Shown: one piece after another, positions 1 through 9,418 of the stretch
How the letters are laid out: each line of letters begins with the position of its first letter
Position numbering within the stretch: the first letter of the stretch is position 1
Source: CALESS01 sp041741455
GTDB taxonomy: Bacteria > Chloroflexota > Anaerolineae > Anaerolineales > Anaerolineaceae
DNA: 64,000 nt
Reading direction: 5' to 3'
NCBI GenBank assembly: GCA_041741455.1
Contig: JBGSJZ010000025.1
Coordinates: 1-64,000 of the forward strand
Notes under the pieces: generated by a model
The model's input: only the letters and a program-made list of their open reading frames with translations
What the model was told of the DNA's origin: nothing
The model's database searches: none
Translations under genes and position numbers: made by a program

Positions 1-660
1 GGCGGTCGGCAGGCTCAGGCGGGCATCCGGAACGGAGAGGCCGGCCAGGCCGCTGAGGCGCGGGTCGGTGACGTTGAAGGTGAAGAGGGAGGGCACCGGC
101 TCGACGATGGTATGGCCCAGGCGCTGGGCGATGATGTGGCCCGGGCGGGCTCCACCGGTGGCGAGCAGGACGCATTTGGCCTGCCAGGTTTCTTCATTAT
201 CCAGGGAAACCTCAAAGCCGCCGAGAGCGGGGCGCACATCCTCGACGACGGCATGCAGGCGGATATTCACCCCCAGGCGCTTGGCCTCGGACTCAAAACA
301 GCCGATGATCGTCTCGGAGCGGTCGGTAATCGGGAAGACCCGGCCGTCGGGTTCGGTCTTGAGGGCCACGCCGCGGTCAACAAACCACTGGGTCAGGTGC
401 TGCGGTCCAAAGCGGGTGAAGGGTCCACGCAGGGCTTTGCCGCCGTGCGGGTAGAAGGCCACCAGTTTGATCGGCTCGTAGCAGGCGTGGGTCACGTTGC
501 AGCGTCCGCCGCCGGAGATGCGCACCTTGCCAAGCGGCGAACCGGCGCGCTCGAGGATGACGATTTTGGCCCCGGGCGCCGCCTCGGCGCAGATGAGAGC
601 GGCATAGTAACCGGCCGCTCCGCCACCGATGATGAGGACGTCTGATTTATTTATGGACAC
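1..660 (-). CDS. NAD(P)/FAD-dependent oxidoreductase, BaiN/HI0933-like (partial, C-terminus outside window)
   Basis: Flavoprotein of the HI0933/BaiN family; its substrate cannot be told from sequence. An N-terminal Rossmann FAD motif GGGAAG lies at residues 12-17, an acidic residue closes the second strand (VILERAG), the family signature SGGGRCNVTH is at about 49-58, and an LLATGG motif follows near residue 170. About 220 residues are inside the window (the family is usually near 400). The frame is open to base 1. I chose the GTG start at 660 because an AGGAG box sits about 10 nt upstream. That start lies inside the last codons of the nSTAND/WD40 gene (10-nt overlap), so the two are probably translationally coupled. 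Confidence 0.85.
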   Translation of the reverse strand, partial: MSINKSDVLIIGGGAAGYYAALICAEAAPGAKIVILERAGSPLGKVRISGGGRCNVTHACYEPIKLVAFYPHGGKALRGPFTRFGPQHLTQWFVDRGVALKTEPDGRVFPITDRSETIIGCFESEAKRLGVNIRLHAVVEDVRPALGGFEVSLDNEETWQAKCVLLATGGARPGHIIAQRLGHTIVEPVPSLFTFNVTDPRLSGLAGLSVPDARLSLPTA

Positions 661-3600
661 GTTGTTTGGTACTCCTGATCGGGGAAATAAACATCCCACT
701 CAACTGGATAGAAACTCCGCCCGGCGAGGGCACAGGCCACGCGGCGCACTTCGGTCAGGTTCAACGGCCACAGGCGAATTTCCCCGCCCATGTTGCCCGT
801 TGCCAGCCAGTTCCCGGTCGGATCGACACCCAGTGCATAAACTGCTTCCGGGGTTCGCAAGGTCAGGACAGCCGATTCTGGATCCGGGCTGGACAAATCC
901 CAGACCCGGACGGTTTGATCCTTGCTGGCGGAGAGTACAAAGGCTGAATCGGGGGTGAACTTGATGGTGTTGATATCGTTCAGGTGACCGCGTAAAACCG
1001 CGGCCGGTTCGGAATTCCCGGAAGCCAAATCCCACAAATAAACGGAGCGATAATCCCCACCCGTTGCCAGCCAGCGGCCATCCGGGCTGAGGGCGACGAT
1101 GAACACCAGGCCTTCCGCCCCGGTCAGGATCAGCGGTTCGGCAGCCGGATCCGCCATGTTCCAGACCCGCGAATCCAAATCACAGACCGCAGCCAGGCGA
1201 GCGCCATCCTGGCTAAAGGCAAGTGGGCCGGTACAATCCGAAAACTCATAAGCCGGATCCGCCAATTCACCCGCGCTTACATCCCACAGGCGGACAAACC
1301 AATCCCAACCGCCGGTCACCAGCCAGTGTCCATCCGGGCTGAGTTCCATAAATTGGATGCCGTCTGGGTGGGCTATGAATGACTTGCCACTGGATTCCAC
1401 ATTGGCTGCCGTCAGATCATAGCTGCGCAGGGTGCCATCGTGGCAGGAGGTGTACAACCAGCGGCCATCCGGCGAGAAGCGGGCGGCGGTGGCAATATCC
1501 GCAAATCCACCCAGGCGCCACAGCAGCGGGCGATCGCTCCGGGTGAGATCATAAACCAGCACCTGTCCATCAAAGCCAACGGTCGCCAGGCGGGTTTCAT
1601 CAGCATTCAGGCTGAGCGAGTAGACCGCCTTGTCGTGGCCTGCCAATTTTTGCAGCAACTGCCCGGTGCTCACATCCCAGACACCAGTCGTCCGGTCGAC
1701 GCTGGCAGAATAAAGTCCACTCCCATCCTGGGTGAAGAACAGTCCGTTGATGCCGACCGTGTGCCCGTTCAATAAAATCGGCAAAGCCTGCGGTGAAGCA
1801 GCAGTTAGCTCCCAGCGGCGGATGGAGGCGTCGTCGCTGGAGGTGTAGAGATAATGGCTATCCCCGCTGACCACGGCCGCTGCGACCGTCGCATCATGGC
1901 CTTTGAGCGCCACCCCCTTGCTGTCCTCCCCCAATTCCATCGACCAGACGTGAGCCGTGTGGTCCAGGCTGTTGGATATCAGCCATTTGCCATCCGGGCT
2001 GATGCGCACCCCCCAGACAGCATCCGTATGACCACTGAGCACCAGGCTGGATTCCGGGATGGAGGGGGCCAACAGGTTCCAGCGGCGAAGGGTTTTATCG
2101 CCACTGGCGCTGACCAACCAGTGGGAATCCGGGCTGAATACGACCTGGCTGATGTATTCCCCATGTCCCACCAAGGCCACGGGTGCATCTGCCGGGTTGT
2201 CAGCGGTCAAATCCCAGAGCAGGATGGAATCATCTTCCCCGGCAGTGGCAGCCCAGTGGGCATCCGGGCTGATGGCGGCCGTATAAATCCCGGCGGTGTG
2301 CCCGGAAAGCAATACCCCGGAGGCCCCTGGATCCGCCGACTGAAGATCCCACAGGCGAACCCCCCCGGTTGAATCACCGCTGACCAGCCAATGTTCATCT
2401 AAACTCAACGCCAGCGCAAAGATGAGAGCCTGATGCCCGGTCAACTTCCACTCGGGCCGGGTGGCGGAAACATTCGCAAAATCCCACTTGGCGATGGAAC
2501 CATCCTCACCGCCTGTGTATATCCTGAGTCCATCCGAACTGACCGCCATCTGCAAGATTTTCCCGGCGTCCATATTCACCTGGATGGCCGTCAAGGCAGG
2601 ATCGGCTTCCGACAAATCCCAACGGCGCAAGGAGCCATCATAGCTGGCGGAGAACAGGTAACGGCCATCCGGGGTGAAGGCCAGCCCACTAATATATTCC
2701 GTATGGCCGGTCAGTTGGATCGGATTCGCTTGCGGATCGGCGGCCTGCAGATCCCAGACCAGGATGGATTCCTGCAGCGCGGCTGAGGCCAGCCAGCGGC
2801 CATCCGGGCTGAGGGCTAGCTGGTAGATCGAGTGCTCCTGATGCAGGATGGGTGTACCGCCAGTGTTCACCACGGATTCCCAAAGCGCATTCGCCACCGA
2901 AAGTTTGCCAGGGTCCGCGCTGGATTGGGCCAGGTCCACCGCCTCCACGGCCAGTAACAGGCTGCGCTGGGGTGAATTTTCCAGCAGGGCGCTTTGGGAC
3001 AGGGCAGCCAACTGGCGGGCACGCGCCTGTTCTGCCGATTGTTCCGCCCGGGCGCGTTCCGCCTCCGCGGTGGCCTGCTGGGCGACCGCTAGCCTGCTGG
3101 CGGCTTCCGCGGTGGCCTGCTGGGCTACTGCTTGCGTGCTGGCGGCCTCCGCCGTGGCCGCATTATCTGCAGCTTGTTTCTCGCTTCTTAGTGCAGATAT
3201 CAATAGAATGACCGCCAGTAGTACCATCACCCCCACCCCGGCCAGGGCAGCGGTCAGGTACATCGCCCGGCGCTTCAACTGGGCCGCCGAGCGGGCCTGG
3301 GTTTCGGCGCGTTCTTTTTGGGCCTCGGCCAGTTGTTGGGCTGCTTCCAGTTCGCGGCGCTGCTGCTCCTCCTGCTGGCGTTTCTGCCGCTCTTCCAATT
3401 GGATGGATGCGTTCAGAAATTCCACTTCCAGCGGGTTGAGTAAATCCGGGTTGGATTGGAAGAATTCACGCGCCTCAGCCAGCCGGGATCCGCGGAAAAG
3501 CAAGCCCTCATCCTTCAGAGAGCGATTCCACTCGGCGGCTGCTTCGGTGATGCGGTGTTGAATTCTCAGGCCGGCTCGATTTTCGGCAATCCATTCCCGC

Positions 3601-5807
3601 AGGCGCGGCCATTCGCGGATTAACGCCTCGTGCGAAACCTGGACATTATCCTCCTCCACCGTAATCAGGCGCGCCTCCACCAACAGATCCAGCACCTCGT
3701 GCCGGGCATCGTCCTGAACACCCCCACTAAGGAGCTCAACCAACGTCGCTCGGCGGCGGGTTTCCTGCACCCCCTCGACCACATTCGTCAGGCGCAGAAA
3801 GATGTTGCGCGCCAGGCCTTGTTGCTCGGAGCTGAAGCGCTGGGTTAAAATCCATTCCGCGGTCAGTGCAATCGCCCCCTTGACCCCGCCCGCCTCGTGA
3901 TAGGAGGACAGCAGCAGGGTATGTCCGCTGCGGCGTTTCCAGGTCTCCAGCAAAGCATGGGATAGCAGCGGCAGTGCCCCGGGTTCGCTCCCGGCATCTT
4001 GAATCATCAAATCCACCAGGCCGGGTTCAAAGGTCCAGCCACCCTTGCGGGCTGGCATTTCAATCGCCCGCTTTAATTCCTCGGGGGTCATCGGGCCGAT
4101 GTATTCCTGATGAGCCGAAATTGCCACGCGCAGATCATCAAACTGGGCACACTCAGCATAGAAATCCGCCCTCAACACCAGCACCAGCACCAGCGGCCCA
4201 TTGGTATGCGGCCCGCCAGATGCCAGCAAGGCATTCACAAATGAAGCCCGCTCTGCCGGATCATTGCACTGGGTGAACAGTTCCTCAAATTGATCCACCA
4301 CCAGCAAGACACCCGAGGCGTTGTTTTCAGCGGCCTGTTGGCCGGCAACCAGCGCCAATGTGCGCGGCTCCTGACGTAGATCCAGCATCAGCTTCTGCGC
4401 CTGGCTGGCCTCACCGCCGCGGGTGAAACTGACCGCCAGCGCTTCCAGCGGTCGTTCGCCGGGTGTGATGATGTGGACTGGCCAGCGCGTCGAACCCTGG
4501 GGGGTAACCGGCACTTCCTGCAGGGCTTTCACGCCTTTCAGGACCGGCACCAGGCCAGCCCGCACCAGGGAGGATTTGCCGCTGCCGGAAGCGCCGATGA
4601 TGGTCAAGAATCGGCAAACCTGCAATCGCTCAACCAAGTGAGCCGTCAATAACTCGCGGCCAAAAAACCAGTCTGCATCGGCTTCGTTGAATTCTTGCAA
4701 CCCTTTGTATGGCGCCTCGCCAGGGGCGGGAGGCTTCCGCAAAGGAATGGCAGACTGATTTTCCCTCCAACCCGGCTGGCCAGCCTGCAAGACGGAGAGT
4801 ACCTGGTCCACCTTTTCTTCAATCCGGGTGGTTGTCCCATCCAACCGATCAAAGCGTTCCAGGATTTCTTGATGCTGGGCAACCACCCGCAAGGAGAGCG
4901 CTTCGAAGCTTTCGCCGACCACCTTCTCCACCTGGGCAGTGGCGGCCATAAAGTCCGCCATGCCAGCAGAGAATTCTGTCAAGGCCCGGCCATCCTGTTG
5001 CTTTAGCAACACATCCAGCCGGGCCAAAATCTCCGTCTGGCCTTCCTTGATTTCGTTGACATTCCCCTGCAGGTCCTCCAACACCATGCGATTGAAGGCG
5101 CGCCAGGCTGGGGTGCGATGCTTGAGATGCTCGGCAAAATGGACCATGGTGCGCGGGTAGAGATGCTGCCGTAAATGGGTCTCAAAATCCGGGATTTCCC
5201 GCAACAGAGATGGGTATTTCGCCAGGTGTGGCTGGATATTGAAGGTAAAAAAAGCCTTTTCCAGTTCCTGCGGAGTTTGCGCCTGCAGAAAAGCCTGGGC
5301 GCTGGCTGCAAGTTGATCGGCCGGTGGATTCAGCGGCAGGATTTTGTCCTCATCCAGCGCTTTGCGCAGGCTTTGCAGAAGCCCGGCAACTTGCCCGGCC
5401 AACGGGTTGGATTGGCGCCAAAACTGCCTGCCCTGCCCGCTATCCGCATAGCACACTCCAACAGGCACATCCCGTCGGGCAGTTTTTTCCAACTCCGGGA
5501 AGCACTGTTTTCCGCCAACATCGAACAACGCCTCCCGCAGGGCATCCCTGAAGGCGGTTTGCAAATCGTGGTTGATGGTTTGTTTTTCCTGGGGGGTGAG
5601 ACGATCTGTCAACTGGCTGCTGGCCAGCTCGACTCCCTTTTTTGCCAGCTCTTTTGCCAAAGTCTCAACCAGTGCAGAGCCGCCCGGTAAAACCGCCGTG
5701 AGCAGGCCCCCCACCAGCGTTCCGGCCAATACGCCGGCCGGGCCAGCCAGAACGCCGCCAGCCGTTGAAACCACCACACGCATGGTTGCTCTGAGTGCCT
5801 CATTCAT
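651..5807 (-). CDS. nSTAND-ATPase / WD40-repeat protein with internal membrane segment
   Basis: A 1718-residue signal-transduction ATPase. Visible parts in order: a Gly/Ala-rich hydrophobic N-terminus (about 1-40); a helical region; an nSTAND module introduced by FxGRE and a P-loop GASGSGKSS at about 404-412, with LLVVDQFEELF as Walker B; a Glu/Gln-rich coiled coil (about 790-845); one strong transmembrane helix (about 849-873); an Ala/Gln repeat stretch; and about 16 WD40-type repeats (SPDGRWLAS...WDL) from about 985 to the end. The start is the ATG with AGGAGG 6 nt upstream; an in-frame ATG 45 nt earlier lacks such a site. The layout resembles bacterial NLR-like or WD40-STAND proteins, with repeats as sensor and ATPase as switch. 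The effector and trigger are unknown. Confidence 0.85.
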   Translation of the reverse strand: MNEALRATMRVVVSTAGGVLAGPAGVLAGTLVGGLLTAVLPGGSALVETLAKELAKKGVELASSQLTDRLTPQEKQTINHDLQTAFRDALREALFDVGGKQCFPELEKTARRDVPVGVCYADSGQGRQFWRQSNPLAGQVAGLLQSLRKALDEDKILPLNPPADQLAASAQAFLQAQTPQELEKAFFTFNIQPHLAKYPSLLREIPDFETHLRQHLYPRTMVHFAEHLKHRTPAWRAFNRMVLEDLQGNVNEIKEGQTEILARLDVLLKQQDGRALTEFSAGMADFMAATAQVEKVVGESFEALSLRVVAQHQEILERFDRLDGTTTRIEEKVDQVLSVLQAGQPGWRENQSAIPLRKPPAPGEAPYKGLQEFNEADADWFFGRELLTAHLVERLQVCRFLTIIGASGSGKSSLVRAGLVPVLKGVKALQEVPVTPQGSTRWPVHIITPGERPLEALAVSFTRGGEASQAQKLMLDLRQEPRTLALVAGQQAAENNASGVLLVVDQFEELFTQCNDPAERASFVNALLASGGPHTNGPLVLVLVLRADFYAECAQFDDLRVAISAHQEYIGPMTPEELKRAIEMPARKGGWTFEPGLVDLMIQDAGSEPGALPLLSHALLETWKRRSGHTLLLSSYHEAGGVKGAIALTAEWILTQRFSSEQQGLARNIFLRLTNVVEGVQETRRRATLVELLSGGVQDDARHEVLDLLVEARLITVEEDNVQVSHEALIREWPRLREWIAENRAGLRIQHRITEAAAEWNRSLKDEGLLFRGSRLAEAREFFQSNPDLLNPLEVEFLNASIQLEERQKRQQEEQQRRELEAAQQLAEAQKERAETQARSAAQLKRRAMYLTAALAGVGVMVLLAVILLISALRSEKQAADNAATAEAASTQAVAQQATAEAASRLAVAQQATAEAERARAEQSAEQARARQLAALSQSALLENSPQRSLLLAVEAVDLAQSSADPGKLSVANALWESVVNTGGTPILHQEHSIYQLALSPDGRWLASAALQESILVWDLQAADPQANPIQLTGHTEYISGLAFTPDGRYLFSASYDGSLRRWDLSEADPALTAIQVNMDAGKILQMAVSSDGLRIYTGGEDGSIAKWDFANVSATRPEWKLTGHQALIFALALSLDEHWLVSGDSTGGVRLWDLQSADPGASGVLLSGHTAGIYTAAISPDAHWAATAGEDDSILLWDLTADNPADAPVALVGHGEYISQVVFSPDSHWLVSASGDKTLRRWNLLAPSIPESSLVLSGHTDAVWGVRISPDGKWLISNSLDHTAHVWSMELGEDSKGVALKGHDATVAAAVVSGDSHYLYTSSDDASIRRWELTAASPQALPILLNGHTVGINGLFFTQDGSGLYSASVDRTTGVWDVSTGQLLQKLAGHDKAVYSLSLNADETRLATVGFDGQVLVYDLTRSDRPLLWRLGGFADIATAARFSPDGRWLYTSCHDGTLRSYDLTAANVESSGKSFIAHPDGIQFMELSPDGHWLVTGGWDWFVRLWDVSAGELADPAYEFSDCTGPLAFSQDGARLAAVCDLDSRVWNMADPAAEPLILTGAEGLVFIVALSPDGRWLATGGDYRSVYLWDLASGNSEPAAVLRGHLNDINTIKFTPDSAFVLSASKDQTVRVWDLSSPDPESAVLTLRTPEAVYALGVDPTGNWLATGNMGGEIRLWPLNLTEVRRVACALAGRSFYPVEWDVYFPDQEYQTTCP

Positions 5808-5980
5808 GCCCTGCCTCCTGCGTTGAAATACACCTATATTATTGTACATCACAGAACAAGAAGGATTGAGGGATGTTTGATTGATCCGTCATAGAAATGA
5901 AAATTGGATTATCCCAACCCGAACAACACATGCCGCGATCTGGATATTGGTAAGGGTGTCCTGCCTGCCCCCAGTCAAAA

Positions 5981-6015
5981 GTCGTAGGGGAGGGCCTAAG
6001 ACCCTCCCCTACGAC
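5981..6015 (-). terminator. Perfect 14-bp hairpin after livM
   Basis: GTCGTAGGGGAGGG and its exact reverse complement are separated by 7 nt. On the minus strand the stem is followed by TTTTGACT, and it lies about 45 nt past the livM stop. It can act as the terminator of the liv genes. The stem sequence also fits a family of GTAGGGG-type intergenic palindromes seen elsewhere in this window. Confidence 0.6.
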
Positions 6016-6057
6016 CTATGTCACTAAATTTCTGAAATCTGATTGGAGAAACGACCG

Positions 6058-7197
6058 TTAGCCTTTTTTCCCGGTCAGCAAGCCCAGCAGGCGCTTCCAG
6101 CCGGCGCGGATGTCGTTGCGGCGCATGCGATAGGTTCCGACGACGCCGTACGGCAGGAAGATGACCAGGACGACAAACAAGATGCCAAAGACCAGCGGCC
6201 AGCGCGGCCCGAACCAATCAAAGAAGAAGAGGGAGATCAACTGCCAGATGCCAGAGCCCAGGATCGGGCCAATCAGGGTGCCCATGCCACCCAGGATGGT
6301 GATGATGAGGGCGTTGATGGTGGTCAGGGCAGAGGCCATGTTGGGGGTGGCGCCCAGGTTCCAGACAGCATTCATGGCCCCGGCCAGGCCTGCCACCAAC
6401 CCGGAAATAAGGAAGGCGGCGGAGCGATAGATGGCCGGGTTGTAGCCGATCATGCTGACCCGGTCTTCGTTATCGCGAATCGCCACCATGACCCGGCCGG
6501 TGGGTGAATTAACCACCCGGCGCATGACCAGGTACATGAGGACCAGGAAGCCCAGGGTGATGAAGTAAAAAGTCAGGCGATGGGTGTTGGGGTTCATCCA
6601 ATCCGGGAAGGGGACGCCGTGCAAGCCTTCATCTGCGCCGGTCCACTCGACAAAATCGGTGGCCTTGGAGAGGATGAAGAGGGCATTAGCCATGGCCAGG
6701 GTGATCATGGCAAAGTAGACACCCTTGACGCGGACCGAGACGATCGTAAAGAGCAGGCCGATCAAGATGACCACTACAGCCACCAATAGCATAGCAATCA
6801 GGAAGATCACCAGCTGGGTCAGGTCCAGGCTGCCAATCTGGATGCTAAACTTGCCGTCCGCCAGCCAGCCCGGGACGACGTGCTTGTAAAAGATGGCCAT
6901 GGCATAAGCGCCACCGCCAAAGAAGGCGGCGTGGCCGAAGGAAAGGATGCCGGAATAGCCGATCAGAAGGTCGTAGCTCATGGCATAGACGGCCAGGATG
7001 AAAAAGGCAATGAGCTGACCCTGCCAGTATTTGGAAGGTCCTGCCGTGGGGGATCCACCGGTGACCCAGGAAAAGACAAAGGGGAAGGCGACAAAAATCG
7101 CGAGCATTATAAGCAGGCCAGCGTCCCGCTTGAGGCCTGCGGCAAATAAACCGGTTTTCCTCTCAGCCAGGGTGGGTTTCAGGTTATTCTCTGTCAT
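6058..7197 (-). CDS. livM: Branched-chain amino acid/amide-type ABC transporter permease LivM
   Basis: Inner-membrane permease of the HAAT (LIV-I) family, 379 residues with about ten hydrophobic segments. The conserved stretch with SYDLLIGYSGILSFGHAAFFG and the cytoplasmic loop VAIRDNEDRVSMIGYN mark LivM. It would pair with the LivH-like permease to form the channel for the substrate captured by the lipoprotein encoded at 10505-11881. AAGGAG lies 5 nt before the ATG, and the gene follows livH with a 2-nt gap. The substrate may not be an amino acid: the neighbouring genes are acyl-CoA enzymes and hydrolases, so a carboxylate or amide is equally possible. Confidence 0.92.
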   Translation of the reverse strand: MTENNLKPTLAERKTGLFAAGLKRDAGLLIMLAIFVAFPFVFSWVTGGSPTAGPSKYWQGQLIAFFILAVYAMSYDLLIGYSGILSFGHAAFFGGGAYAMAIFYKHVVPGWLADGKFSIQIGSLDLTQLVIFLIAMLLVAVVVILIGLLFTIVSVRVKGVYFAMITLAMANALFILSKATDFVEWTGADEGLHGVPFPDWMNPNTHRLTFYFITLGFLVLMYLVMRRVVNSPTGRVMVAIRDNEDRVSMIGYNPAIYRSAAFLISGLVAGLAGAMNAVWNLGATPNMASALTTINALIITILGGMGTLIGPILGSGIWQLISLFFFDWFGPRWPLVFGILFVVLVIFLPYGVVGTYRMRRNDIRAGWKRLLGLLTGKKG

Positions 7198-7199
7198 GG

Positions 7200-8693
7200 T
7201 TACTCCTTCTTCCCAAAAATACCGGAAGGTCGCACCAGGAGGACGATGATCATAACGATCACAGTGGAGGCTTCGGCAATGGCCGGAGACATTTTGAATT
7301 TAAGCGCCAGGAAATCGCCAAAGGCGCGCGCCATGCCCAGCAGCAGGGCGCCGACACCAGCCCCGCCATAGCTGCCCATGCCACCAATCACCACAGTGAT
7401 GAAGCCCTGCATCTGGTAGGCGTCACCCATGCCAGGCTGAACCGGAACAAAAGGAGCGGCGCCGATGCCACCCAGGGCGGCCAGACCAACGCCGATGGCA
7501 AAGACAATCGAGAAGACTCTTTTGACATTGATGCCGAGGGCTTCCACCATGTTGCGGTCCTGGACTCCGGCGCGGATGATCATGCCCAGGCGGCTGTAGC
7601 GCATGAGGATGAAGAGGCCGATTAACATCAGGACACCCAGGACGATGATGAACAGGCGGTAACTGGGAAAGGTAACGCCCAGGATGTCAATAGTGACGTT
7701 GCGGCCGCTGAACCAGGCCAGCAAACTATCAGCTTTCCCTGGTTGTGAAAACAAGGGTGGCCGCTCCATGGCATAGGCCACTGGATCCCATAACAGTTGG
7801 ACGGTTTCGCGCAGGACATATCCCAATCCCAGGGTCAACAGGACGATATAAAACGGGCGGGAATACAGGGGACGGATCAGGCTGACTTCCGCGATGATAC
7901 CCAGAGCAGCCCCGATGCCAGTGCCGACGATGAGCGCCAGGACAAAGCGGAGATCGCCATTCATCTTCAGGACGGCGATGGGGGCGCTCTCGCGGAACAA
8001 AACAGCCAAAATCGTCAGGACCAGCAAGCCGGCCAGGCGAGCCCAGGGAGCCCAAGCTTTGCCGGCATGCACAACCTGGGTCTTATCTCCCGGCCGAGCG
8101 GTTGCCAGGGCAAACAACAAGCCGCTCAGGAAGAGCAAGGCAGGCCTTCTCCAGAAGATCGCTAGCGCTTCCTGGGGTGTGGCCTCAGCCAGGGGATTAC
8201 CTGCGTTCATGGCGGCAACCATGGCGGTTTCTGCCAGGCCCAGCACATCGAACTTGACGAATCCGAGAACCACCAAAACCAGGCCGGACAGGACCAGAAT
8301 GGTGCGCAGCCGTTTCTGCCAGGCCTCCGAGAGATCCCACTTCATGACGATCGGCAACCATAAACTGGTGGTGGTAATGCCGACGGCAAAAGCCAGTACC
8401 AGGGGAAGGATACCAAACAAGAAGGTCGGGTTGGTATAAAACTGCCAGCCCATGTAAGCGCCGGTCATGAACATGGCGCCGTGGGCAAAATTGAGGACAT
8501 CCATCAAGCCAAAGATGATGGTGAGGCCAGCCGCGACCATAAAGTAGAGGGCGCCCAGGGTCAGGCCGGAAAGGGTCGTGCGGATGAAACTCTGCTGTCC
8601 CATGAACTTGACGCCGGCCACACCCAGGGCCAAAATAACCGCCAGGATGATGAGGGTGGGGATGGCACGCCTTAATAAACTTTTCTGGATCAT
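7200..8693 (-). CDS. livH: LivH-type ABC transporter permease with large internal insertion
   Basis: Permease of the LIV-I family. The ends match LivH well: GLTLGALYFMVAAGLTIIFGLMDVLNFAHGA at the N-terminus (split across about residues 43-73), RPLYSRPFY, then IRAGVQDRNMVEALGIN and the C-terminal GGMGSYGGA motif. At 497 residues it is much longer than the usual 290-310. The excess sits at about residues 100-255 and contains roughly three extra hydrophobic segments and a charged linker. The ATG overlaps the livF stop by 4 nt (ATGA), so the pair is translationally coupled. The frame is continuous, so the extra length is not an artefact of a fused neighbour. Confidence 0.9.
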   Translation of the reverse strand: MIQKSLLRRAIPTLIILAVILALGVAGVKFMGQQSFIRTTLSGLTLGALYFMVAAGLTIIFGLMDVLNFAHGAMFMTGAYMGWQFYTNPTFLFGILPLVLAFAVGITTTSLWLPIVMKWDLSEAWQKRLRTILVLSGLVLVVLGFVKFDVLGLAETAMVAAMNAGNPLAEATPQEALAIFWRRPALLFLSGLLFALATARPGDKTQVVHAGKAWAPWARLAGLLVLTILAVLFRESAPIAVLKMNGDLRFVLALIVGTGIGAALGIIAEVSLIRPLYSRPFYIVLLTLGLGYVLRETVQLLWDPVAYAMERPPLFSQPGKADSLLAWFSGRNVTIDILGVTFPSYRLFIIVLGVLMLIGLFILMRYSRLGMIIRAGVQDRNMVEALGINVKRVFSIVFAIGVGLAALGGIGAAPFVPVQPGMGDAYQMQGFITVVIGGMGSYGGAGVGALLLGMARAFGDFLALKFKMSPAIAEASTVIVMIIVLLVRPSGIFGKKE

Positions 8694-9418
8694 TTTTCAC
8701 CTCCAGCCGTGCCAATATCGACGCCAAGGTAGCGTTTTACCAGTTCCGGGTTGGTGACCAGATCGGCCATTTTTCCGTTTTCAACCGTCTTGCCGTCATC
8801 GATGATGTAGAAGGCCTCGCCCAACTGGCTGGCCATGATGAAGTTCTGTTCCACCAGCAGGATGGTGGTGGTTTTGCTGAGCTCTTTGATGGCCACCATC
8901 ATCTGCTCAATCAGGATGGGCGCCAGACCTTCGCTGGGCTCATCGATGAGCAATAACTTATTATCAGCCACCAGGGCGCGGGCGACCGCCAGCATTTGCT
9001 GTTGGCCGCCGGAGAGATGGTTGCCCGGCAGCTTGTAAAGTCGCTTCAGGTCCGGGAACAGGCCAAAAATAAAATCTGCCTTGCGGTCCAGGTCGCCGCG
9101 TTTCTTTTCAGCAATTTTAAGGTTTTCCAACACCGAGAGATTCCGAAAAACCGCCCGATGCTCCGGGACATAGCCAATGCCAAAATTGGCGATGTCATAG
9201 GCGCGTTTGCCCTGGACTTCCCGGCCATCAAAGATCACTTTTCCATGGCGCGGCGGGGTCAGGCCGAGAATCGATTTGAGGGTCGTGGTCTTGCCTGCCC
9301 CATTCCTGCCCAGCAAGACGGTGATGCTATCGCGGGGGACAGTAATGGACACCCCTTCCAGGATATGAAATTGGCCGATAAAGGTATGGATGGATTCAAG
9401 CGTGAGAATGGGTTCCAC
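8690..9418 (-). CDS. livF: ABC transporter ATP-binding protein LivF
   Basis: Nucleotide-binding subunit of 242 residues, normal LivF length. Walker A GRNGAGKTTT is at about 38-47, the signature LSGGQQQMLAVARAL near 134-148, and Walker B LLLIDEPSEGLAP follows. Short length and the GLAPILIEQ stretch fit LivF rather than LivG. It starts with GTG directly after the livG TGA (TGAGTG), and AGGAGG lies within the last codons of livG, which argues for coupled translation. It would energise transport with LivG at the LivH-LivM channel. Confidence 0.92.
   Translation of the reverse strand: MEPILTLESIHTFIGQFHILEGVSITVPRDSITVLLGRNGAGKTTTLKSILGLTPPRHGKVIFDGREVQGKRAYDIANFGIGYVPEHRAVFRNLSVLENLKIAEKKRGDLDRKADFIFGLFPDLKRLYKLPGNHLSGGQQQMLAVARALVADNKLLLIDEPSEGLAPILIEQMMVAIKELSKTTTILLVEQNFIMASQLGEAFYIIDDGKTVENGKMADLVTNPELVKRYLGVDIGTAGGEK

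Noticed and set aside
3000..3170. Ala/Gln/Thr repeat in the nSTAND-WD40 gene as a frameshift or tandem-repeat artefact
   Set aside because: The frame stays open through it, and such linkers after the membrane helix are common in WD40-STAND proteins; it is kept as part of the protein.
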